Source: Erysipelotrichaceae bacterium UBA4808 (lineage in GTDB: Bacteria > Bacillota_I > Bacilli_A > Erysipelotrichales > Erysipelotrichaceae). Taken from it: 7,195 nt of DNA. Each line of letters starts with the position of its first letter. Positions within the stretch are counted from its first letter, which is position 1. Both the position numbers and the translations under genes were made by a program. The notes beneath the pieces were generated by a model. It did not search any database. It saw only the letters and a program-made list of their open reading frames with translations, and was not told the DNA's origin. Of the stretch, positions 1 to 4,791 are shown piece after piece. The stretch lies in contig DHGC01000068.1 of assembly GCA_002402585.1 (NCBI GenBank), positions 1 to 7,195 on the forward strand. Reading direction: 5' to 3'.

Positions 1-686
1 CTGAGCTTCTCACCAAAGATTTGATAAAGGGTTAGATAATATACCAACTCCGGTGAATTCTCTTTATAAAGGTTCACAATATACGATAACAAGGTTTCTT
101 TGACATCATGAACTAACTTCTCGTTATTCCAGATATCATCCATCATTGAATTGAATGAACTCAAGACTTCAGGTTCACTGCTAACCATATTAAAGGTGAA
201 ATTAGGACGATTGTAATACCCAAGTCCTTCACGCGAGAAAGACAAACTTTGACCATTCACCAAATAACTCGGTGATTGTTCATGAATGAGAAAATTACTT
301 GTTTGAACCGTATTGCTTGTCGTTACAGACCGAACATCCATTTTATCTACAATCATTCTGTAGCATTCAGCAGCGACTTGGTTCTGGTCCAAATTATTTT
401 TTAGATTAATTTCGTATGGAAACTCAGAAACGTTCTTTTCACGTTTTGACATCTCCAACTTAAATTCTCGTACTTCTTTCTGATTATTCTGAAGCTTTCT
501 TATAAAAGTTGGCTCATTAAAAAGAAATCGTATTGATTTGACACTTTTTAAACTCTCTTTTAGCTCATCAAATGCATAAATGGTAAATATCGGTGAGACA
601 ACAAGGAGTTTTGAGCCTTTCTGAATATTATCTTTAAGGAATTGGCTTACTGAACCTTGTTTCAAATTATCCAAAGGATACTGCAT
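1..686 (-). CDS. PLD-like N-terminal part of a SNF2-type helicase (5' end of gene only)
   Basis: This frame has no stop from the start codon to the window edge, so only the first 228 codons are present. The ATG at 686-684 is preferred over one two codons upstream because GGGGG sits about 7 nt before it. The protein begins MQYPLDNLKQGSVSQFLKDN and continues with LVVSPIFTIYAFDELKESL, IRFLFNEPTF, FSREGLGYYN and LYKENSPELVYYLTLYQIF. From memory, these match the N-terminal region of roughly 1000-residue bacterial proteins that join a phospholipase-D-like domain to a SNF2/DEAD helicase and often sit beside DNA methyltransferases in restriction or defence loci. The helicase motifs would lie outside the window. 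The PLD HxK signature is not evident: the nearest candidate is H-E-Q in FLIHEQ, so nuclease activity is doubtful. The family call is recognition by eye, and an unrelated defence protein is possible. Confidence 0.65.
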   Translation of the reverse strand, partial: MQYPLDNLKQGSVSQFLKDNIQKGSKLLVVSPIFTIYAFDELKESLKSVKSIRFLFNEPTFIRKLQNNQKEVREFKLEMSKREKNVSEFPYEINLKNNLDQNQVAAECYRMIVDKMDVRSVTTSNTVQTSNFLIHEQSPSYLVNGQSLSFSREGLGYYNRPNFTFNMVSSEPEVLSSFNSMMDDIWNNEKLVHDVKETLLSYIVNLYKENSPELVYYLTLYQIFGEKL

Positions 687-697
687 GATCATACCCC

Positions 698-761
698 CGT
701 TAAAACATCATTGTTTTTATTATAACATTGTTATAACATCATAAAACTGAGTGTTTTAACG
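698..761 (-). promoter_or_regulatory. Promoter and operator-like repeats of the helicase gene
   Basis: An extended -10 box, TGTTATAAT, lies on the minus strand at 727-719, about 33 nt before the start codon; no good -35 accompanies it. The box sits inside structured DNA. A perfect 9-bp inverted repeat (CGTTAAAAC at 698-706, GTTTTAACG at 753-761) flanks it. TTATAACAT occurs twice, 11 bp apart (720-728 and 731-739), and TGTTATAACA (729-738) is a perfect 10-bp palindrome. The arrangement suits binding of a dimeric regulator across the -10, but AT-rich DNA produces such repeats easily. Confidence 0.45.
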
Positions 762-811
762 CTTTTTCCTAAGATTGTAACTTATTCAAGACAAAAGATA
801 GAGAAAATATT

Positions 812-1828
812 CTATCGAATCTTCAGCTTTATCGCATTATTCTGAAAGTAATCAGTCTTAAAGTACAGATACAGTTCAGAATCGTCACTCGGGACCTCGT
901 AAGCTATCTCACCTGTTATTTGTTCATTCTGATATATTGTTCCATCAAGACTTCCATTTAAATCTACAAAATAGTTTTGATTCATTGTCCTACCATCTTT
1001 ATCCTTCAATTCAAAATTCATCATGCTACTAACACCAAATGCGTTTGCATTTTGATTTTTCAAATTGATATCAATGACAATATACTCATTTCCTTCACTT
1101 GGTTTCATATAATCATTACCCTTAGAGATTCTAACATTTAGAGCAACAAACTCTATTCCACTTTGTATTACGCTTTGGTTCAATCCTCTAGCCTCTACGA
1201 GCATCCCCGAATTTGTTTGATTCGCAGTTTGATTTAGTGATTCAGAGTAGTCCATCAAGCCGCCCATGATCGCATTGATTAGTGCTGTGTTTTTATTCCC
1301 ACCAACAAGTAACCATTTATTATCAGTTTTAGTCATGAACACATCTACTGACTTGATATAATCCTTTGTACTTGATTCTTTAGTTGTAACGAAACTGTCA
1401 TAGAAGAATTTATCAGACTCTTCTGTATTCGATAAACCTCCAGATAATGCAACTCCTAATGCCTGAAACATGACTTGAGAAACCATTGTTGCAAGTGGAT
1501 ACGTAGTTATTTGTACGTTAATCGTCGCATGATTATCATCAGCAAGCTTTGTTGAGTTAATTTTGTAGTCAAATGATTGAAAGATTTGAAGCATTTCATC
1601 AGCAAACTTCTTTGTATATTCACTTTGCTCAGAATCATTGCCGTCTGTAAGATCGTATTCATTAAATGGAGTTTCCTCTGTAAAATAGCTGTTTTGATTT
1701 TCATCACTTAAAGCCTCGATAGAACTCGATTTCATTAACTTTAAGTAATCTACCAGTACTTGCTCAGGCTTTTGTGCACATCCTGATAGTATTGCAATCA
1801 ATAATCCAATCATTAGTATTTTTCGCAT
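812..1828 (-). CDS. Two-domain lipoprotein (paralogue of the lipoprotein at 4166-4773, plus DUF4352-like domain)
   Basis: The 338-residue product starts with a lipoprotein signal peptide: positive MRK, a hydrophobic core, lipobox LSGC and acylated Cys17. It should be anchored to the outer face of the membrane. Residues 18-200 form an alpha/beta domain of the kind annotated as DUF4878/DUF5105-like lipoproteins (AQKPEQVLVDYL, ITTYP at 107-111, NAIMGGLMD at 185-193). This part is clearly related to the lipoprotein encoded at 4166-4773. Residues 208-338 look like a DUF4352 immunoglobulin-like domain (EYIVIDINLKNQN, FELKDKDGRTMNQNYF, ITGEIAYEVP). A Gln/Asn-rich linker joins the two. The ATG at 1828 has GGGGG 8 nt upstream; the ATG at 1833 is out of frame. 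The gene appears monocistronic with its own promoter, and I see no convincing terminator after it. The biochemical role is unknown. Confidence 0.85.
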   Translation of the reverse strand: MRKILMIGLLIAILSGCAQKPEQVLVDYLKLMKSSSIEALSDENQNSYFTEETPFNEYDLTDGNDSEQSEYTKKFADEMLQIFQSFDYKINSTKLADDNHATINVQITTYPLATMVSQVMFQALGVALSGGLSNTEESDKFFYDSFVTTKESSTKDYIKSVDVFMTKTDNKWLLVGGNKNTALINAIMGGLMDYSESLNQTANQTNSGMLVEARGLNQSVIQSGIEFVALNVRISKGNDYMKPSEGNEYIVIDINLKNQNANAFGVSSMMNFELKDKDGRTMNQNYFVDLNGSLDGTIYQNEQITGEIAYEVPSDDSELYLYFKTDYFQNNAIKLKIR

Positions 1829-2010
1829 TTCATTTTCCCCCTAATTGTTAACTAGAATAAGTCTCTTCCTTCCCATAAGCCACCCATTAATGCTAATATC
1901 GCAATATAAAACTGAGAAAGTCATTCATAGAATCAGTTTTATTCGTATTACAAGTCCTCCTTTAAACTACACCATAACGTATATGTCAAGTCGATTCAAA
2001 TACGTGTACA
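1829..2010. other. Intergenic region upstream of the 812-1828 lipoprotein gene
   Basis: This roughly 180-base leader holds the promoter at 1961-1989 and a perfect ribosome-binding sequence (AAAGGAGG, minus strand, 1963-1956) with no intact gene after it. Reading on, pieces such as MNDFLS and FYIAILALMGGLWEGRDLF (stop at 1854-1852) lie in different frames, so an intact small protein would need at least two indel corrections. It may be a dead small gene or a leader peptide. No intact gene is supported on either strand. Confidence 0.35.
1961..1989 (-). promoter_or_regulatory. Probable sigma-A-type promoter for the 812-1828 lipoprotein gene
   Basis: The minus strand shows a perfect -35 TTGACA (1989-1984), a 17-bp spacer and TTTAAA as -10 (1966-1961, four of six consensus bases). 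Transcription would start near 1954, leaving a leader of about 125 nt before the lipoprotein start. The AAAGGAGG at 1963-1956 overlaps the -10 and would be mostly lost from that transcript. Either the true start lies upstream (TTGAAT, 17 bp, TATGGT is a weaker alternative) or the SD-like string is not used. Confidence 0.5.
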
Positions 2011-2035
2011 TAAAAAAGGTCAGATGTGACCTTTC
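2011..2035 (-). terminator. Rho-independent terminator after the DUF4230-type gene
   Basis: On the minus strand AAAGGTCA, a 4-nt loop (CATC) and TGACCTTT form a perfect 8-bp stem (2034-2027 with 2022-2015), running into a T-run. It lies 17 nt after the stop of the frameshifted DUF4230 reading frame at 2054-2052. It therefore fits the original, longer gene better than the truncated one. Confidence 0.8.
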
Positions 2036-2051
2036 ATAGTTCTATTCGTTG

Positions 2052-2667
2052 TCAATAGTACTCAATAACGACTTCTTCGAAACCATTCGCCTTAAGGAAT
2101 GATGTCAATAATTGTTCAATTCTATTGTCTGCTTCATCTAGAAAACCTTGACTGACCTTCTCTTTTTCAAGTTCTGATTTACTTGCGTTAATCTCATCAA
2201 AAATAATCTGAGTCGGGTAATCAGAAAACAAATTTCAACAAATTTCCCTTGATGTCTTCAACTTTTGCGCTATTCGTGTCAACGACATTATCGAGTATTT
2301 TTGATCTCGGTACTTTTGCTGTTATCTTTTTAGCTTCTTTATCATACTTTAATTCAACTTTTGACATGTCTGTTCCAGCCTTTAAATAGCCAGAGTATTC
2401 AATCAACTTTATCGTTTCAGCAAAATCGATATCATTTCCTAACACCGTTAAAGTCTTATCTGTTCTACTTACAATCACATTGCTGTAGTCATATCTTAAC
2501 GTAGTCCATTCTGAAAGTTCTACAAGTCGATCTTGAACTAGTGAAGTGTCAGAACTACTGTTCGTTCTCAGACTAACAAGGTCAGTTGTATTCAACAACA
2601 TCAATGCAAGAAAAAATAATGCGATTATTATAAGCATACCAACAAATCCTTTGATTAATCTTCTCAT
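2052..2667 (-). pseudogene. DUF4230-type membrane-anchored protein, frameshifted by a 10-bp duplication
   Basis: The open frame (2667-2221, 148 aa) has a positive start (MRRLIK), one membrane segment at about residues 8-27 and an extracytoplasmic domain. That domain has the DUF4230 hallmarks VQDRLVELSEWTTLRYDYSNV (44-64), GYLKAGTDMSKVEL (93-106) and ITAKVPRSKIL (115-125). It stops abruptly after GNLLKFVF. The missing tail is present in another frame (DYPTQIIFDEINASK ... FLKANGFEEVVIEYY, stop 2054-2052) and matches the usual end of the family as I recall it. An exact 10-bp tandem duplication at 2227-2246 separates the halves; removing one copy rebuilds a continuous 201-residue protein. The start ATG overlaps the stop of an upstream remnant (ATGA), with GGGG about 10 nt before it. 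The family's function is unknown to me. A truncated but still made 148-aa product is possible. Confidence 0.75.
2227..2246. repeat. Exact 10-bp tandem duplication (AACAAATTTC x2) that breaks the DUF4230-type gene
   Basis: AACAAATTTC occurs twice in direct contact (2227-2236, 2237-2246) with no extension of identity on either side. Ten is not a multiple of three, so the extra copy shifts the minus-strand frame and gives the stop at 2223-2221. One copy gives ...GNLFSDYPTQ... and an open frame to 2052. Confidence 0.9.
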
Positions 2668-2828
2668 TTTTTAAGTTCCCCGTTATTCTTTTTTTGAATT
2701 CCCTTAATTCCTAAAATTAATTCTAGCAATGATTTCATTTCTTTCTCGATAAGTTCACATTACTTTAGATAATGATCATATGAACCACCGTCTGAAACAA
2801 TATGACTAACTTGATTATTGGTTATTCA
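2664..2828 (-). pseudogene. Remnant of a small gene upstream of the DUF4230-type gene
   Basis: One minus-strand frame from the TGA at 2828-2826 reads ITNNQVSHIVSDGGSYDHYL, then K and a TAA (2762-2760). After the TAA it continues as CELIEKEMKSLLELILGIKG and a Lys/Asn-rich tail to a TGA (2666-2664) that overlaps the ATG of the next gene. The single stop, the ATA where a start would be expected, and the ATGA coupling suggest a decayed 50-odd-residue helical protein formerly translated with its neighbour. A 24-codon piece starting at the ATG at 2738 could still be made; its start has only a weak GAGAAAG upstream. I do not recognise the family. The 3' end of the 2822-3892 gene touches this remnant. 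Confidence 0.35.
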
Positions 2829-3892
2829 ATTCTTAGATTGTTCAATTCCTCCGTAAGAATAATTCTATATGAGTTTCTTGTAGCTATACCTCTAACGTTT
2901 CTATAACTGAACAACGAGTTATTGAGTGATAGAACTCGAATTCGATACTGAATTTTCTGAGTATAAGATAGTTTCCCAAATTGACTTTTGTATCTCAATA
3001 TCAAAGTTAGTCTGTGAGAATACTTATTATTTAAAGTAAACTTCTTCTCTACATCAAATGGAATTCTTACTTTTTCAGAAAATCCATTTAAAATGAGTTC
3101 AACTTTGGATAATTCAGTCTTCAAATACTCGGAATAGTCACGTGAAGCTTCTGCTTTTGAATCAGCAGAAAGCCCTAATAAAAAATCGTCAAATGTCTCG
3201 AAATATAATTCAATAACTTCAATGTTAGCCGCAACGTAACTAGAATTATTCTTTAATATGAATTCCATATTAATTAATATGCTACTTGTATTTGATTTAT
3301 AGATAAAATCGTTTGTATATTCAAACGCGTCTTCTTTGAAATTTAAATTAGGATAAAAATGAAATTTAGGGATTTGTGTTCTATCAATCTCCAAATCTCT
3401 TTGAAGTTTCTGTAGGTTGAAAGCATAGACAATTGAGAAAACAGTTAAGATGCCTGCTAGAATTGACCCAAAAAAACTGAGCCAAGAATCAAATGAACCA
3501 ACCATATATAGATTTGATGATAAATAATCAAGGATAATTAATACTATCCAAACCAGTGCTGGAAAAATAAATAAAGAAAAGAAAATTAAGAGTGCAACCT
3601 TGTTTATAATCTGACTGTATGGGGATTTCTTAATCAAAGATGAATCAGTCAAATCTCTTTTACTCAGAAAGAATAATAAAATACTGAACACAAATATGTA
3701 AATTAGCAATAAAGCAATCGTTTTTAATCTTATATCTAAGATGTCAGAACTCTGAAGGCTGATTAATTTAAACTTGGAAAGAATAAAAAAAGTACTTCCA
3801 ATAATAACAAAGAATACAATTATGGGAGTTAAAATTTCTTGAACATAATTCTTAATCCGAATCAATATTTCTTCATTATCTTTAATTTTCAT
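2822..3892 (-). CDS. Four-helix membrane protein with a soluble C-terminal domain, unknown function
   Basis: I choose the ATG at 3892 (356 aa) over an upstream in-frame TTG at 3943 because AAGGTG lies about 8 nt before it. Four hydrophobic segments are visible at about residues 21-38, 59-76, 99-122 and 137-157. The last is within DSWLSFFGSILAGILTVFSI, followed by a charged helical stretch (LQKLQRDLEIDRTQIPKF). That W-x-S-F-x-G-S-x-x-[AG]-G-I pattern followed by a helix and a soluble tail recurs in uncharacterised membrane proteins of Bacillota accessory regions, as I recall. Residues 180-356 look like a beta-rich soluble domain. No catalytic motif is evident. The gene is visibly more AT-rich than its neighbours: about 17% G+C in line 3241-3300 and 30% in 3541-3600, against 53% in 6901-6960. 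This suggests a separate origin. It probably shares a transcript with the downstream remnant and the DUF4230-type gene. Confidence 0.75.
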   Translation of the reverse strand: MKIKDNEEILIRIKNYVQEILTPIIVFFVIIGSTFFILSKFKLISLQSSDILDIRLKTIALLLIYIFVFSILLFFLSKRDLTDSSLIKKSPYSQIINKVALLIFFSLFIFPALVWIVLIILDYLSSNLYMVGSFDSWLSFFGSILAGILTVFSIVYAFNLQKLQRDLEIDRTQIPKFHFYPNLNFKEDAFEYTNDFIYKSNTSSILINMEFILKNNSSYVAANIEVIELYFETFDDFLLGLSADSKAEASRDYSEYLKTELSKVELILNGFSEKVRIPFDVEKKFTLNNKYSHRLTLILRYKSQFGKLSYTQKIQYRIRVLSLNNSLFSYRNVRGIATRNSYRIILTEELNNLRIE

Positions 3893-4146
3893 TTTCCCAC
3901 ACCTTATAGTTTCACTACACCGATTTACTTTACCAAATCTCAATCTAAATATTGAATTATTCGTGAACTAATGTAATCTAAATTTAGTGAACTACTGACT
4001 TTTATTTTAGCACTTTGCATAATGAATGATTAGTATTTTGGACTCAAAACTATTTGGTTTCGATAAAAGTTGAAAATATAGTATTAAAATGAAATCTCTA
4101 CCCTCACCGTAACCAATGAGAATGTAGAATGCAAACACATGTCCAC
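3893..4146. other. AT-rich intergenic region upstream of the membrane-protein gene
   Basis: No convincing gene on either strand. It should contain the promoter of the 2822-3892 gene. The only match I find is weak: minus-strand TTGAGT, 17 bp, CATTAT around 4045-4017. An 8-bp direct repeat, GTGAACTA, occurs at 3963-3970 and 3987-3994, 24 bp apart, and could be a regulator site. Minus-strand frames give only short unconvincing peptides just after the terminator. Confidence 0.35.
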
Positions 4147-4167
4147 AAAAAAGGACCTTTCGGTCCT
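4147..4167 (-). terminator. Rho-independent terminator overlapping the lipoprotein stop codon
   Basis: The minus strand reads AGGACC, loop GAAA, GGTCCT and then a run of T: a perfect 6-bp GC-rich stem (4167-4162 with 4157-4152) with a stable GNRA loop. The stem begins inside the TAG stop (4168-4166) of the lipoprotein gene, so the last codon and the terminator are fused. It ends the GLUG protein-lipoprotein operon. Confidence 0.85.
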
Positions 4168-4747
4168 ATTCCATCATTCCTTCCACATCCAAATCCATCA
4201 CACCACCCAATAAGGCATTAAACATCGGTGTATTTATCTCATCCCCTACCATCTTCCATTCATTCTCAACTTTGAAGAGATGTACATCCACGGTATTGAC
4301 ACGATCCTTTTGATACTCTGGTTTTAAAGCTACAAAGGTATCCAACATAAACTGGGTTACTTGTTCATCATTCTCAAAAGTCATTGTAAATAGAGACGCA
4401 AACAACTTCTGCATCATTGCCAACATCATATCGCCAACAGGATAGGTTGTGAATTCAACTTGCACAATGGCGGTCTGTTTATCCTGGGAGATCGTTGAGC
4501 TCACAACCTTGTACTCAAATTCCTTGATCACCTTGAACAACTCTAAACTGAACGCCTTCTGAACTTCACTTTGGTCATCGAGTAATGCTTGCGCATCATC
4601 CAAATCTTCAAGTTCAACCGTACGATCGAAATACTTGGCTTGTTCCTGGGTGTCAAAGACCGTTGTCTCATTCACTTTGATTGCTTCTAAATATGCCGTA
4701 ACCGTTGACTCTGGCTTTGCAGCACAGCCTACCAATATAAACAACAC
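4166..4747 (-). CDS. Small lipoprotein, paralogue of the 812-1828 N-terminal domain; start displaced by a frameshift
   Basis: The open frame from the GTG at 4747 encodes 193 residues but begins inside the signal peptide (MLFILVGCAAKPE), with no positive N-terminus and no ribosome-binding site. The proper start is an ATG at 4773 with AAGAGG 7 nt upstream, one base out of frame. Adding one A to the 6-A run at 4765-4770 gives MKKILLTLSVLFILVGC, an ideal lipoprotein signal with Cys17 exactly as in the 812-1828 protein, and 202 residues. The mature part parallels that protein (AAKPESTVTAYLEAI, FEYKVVSST, EFTTYP, VDVHLF, NALLGGVMDL) but lacks the DUF4352-like domain. It lies 18 nt after the GLUG protein gene and surely shares its transcript. 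As written it may be unexpressed; a base-call error or slippage is possible. Function unknown; surface lipoprotein by signal. Confidence 0.8.
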   Translation of the reverse strand: MLFILVGCAAKPESTVTAYLEAIKVNETTVFDTQEQAKYFDRTVELEDLDDAQALLDDQSEVQKAFSLELFKVIKEFEYKVVSSTISQDKQTAIVQVEFTTYPVGDMMLAMMQKLFASLFTMTFENDEQVTQFMLDTFVALKPEYQKDRVNTVDVHLFKVENEWKMVGDEINTPMFNALLGGVMDLDVEGMME

Positions 4748-4773
4748 ACTCAGTGTTAATAAGATTTTTTCAT
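4748..4773 (-). other. Out-of-frame true start and signal-peptide segment of the 4166-4747 lipoprotein
   Basis: The ATG at 4773-4771 is followed by AAA AAA TCT TAT TAA, so translation from it ends after five codons. The lipoprotein frame is reached only if a seventh A follows the ATG (ATG AAA AAA ATC). The neighbouring GLUG gene starts with just that string (ATGAAAAAAATC, 7 A), which supports a missing base here. Confidence 0.75.
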
Positions 4774-4791
4774 TTGAATACCTCTTGTGGG

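Noticed and set aside
741..770. Hairpin AAAAC-ACTCA-GTTTT as terminator of the 812-1828 gene
   Set aside because: The stem is five mostly A-T pairs without a following T-run, so it is unlikely to terminate.
1845..2039. Plus-strand 64-codon open frame over the leader and terminator
   Set aside because: It runs through a minus-strand promoter and a hairpin terminator, has no ribosome-binding site, and its product resembles nothing.
2221..2230. Programmed +1 frameshift at TTC TGA of the DUF4230-type gene
   Set aside because: The site lacks the slippery codon and internal SD of the prfB type, and an exact 10-bp duplication explains the shift fully.
4081..4140. Short GTG-start frame (FAFYILIGYGEGRDFILIL) after the operon terminator
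   Set aside because: It has no ribosome-binding site, and its tail is low-complexity AT-rich; kept only as a weak echo of the 1855-1920 peptide.
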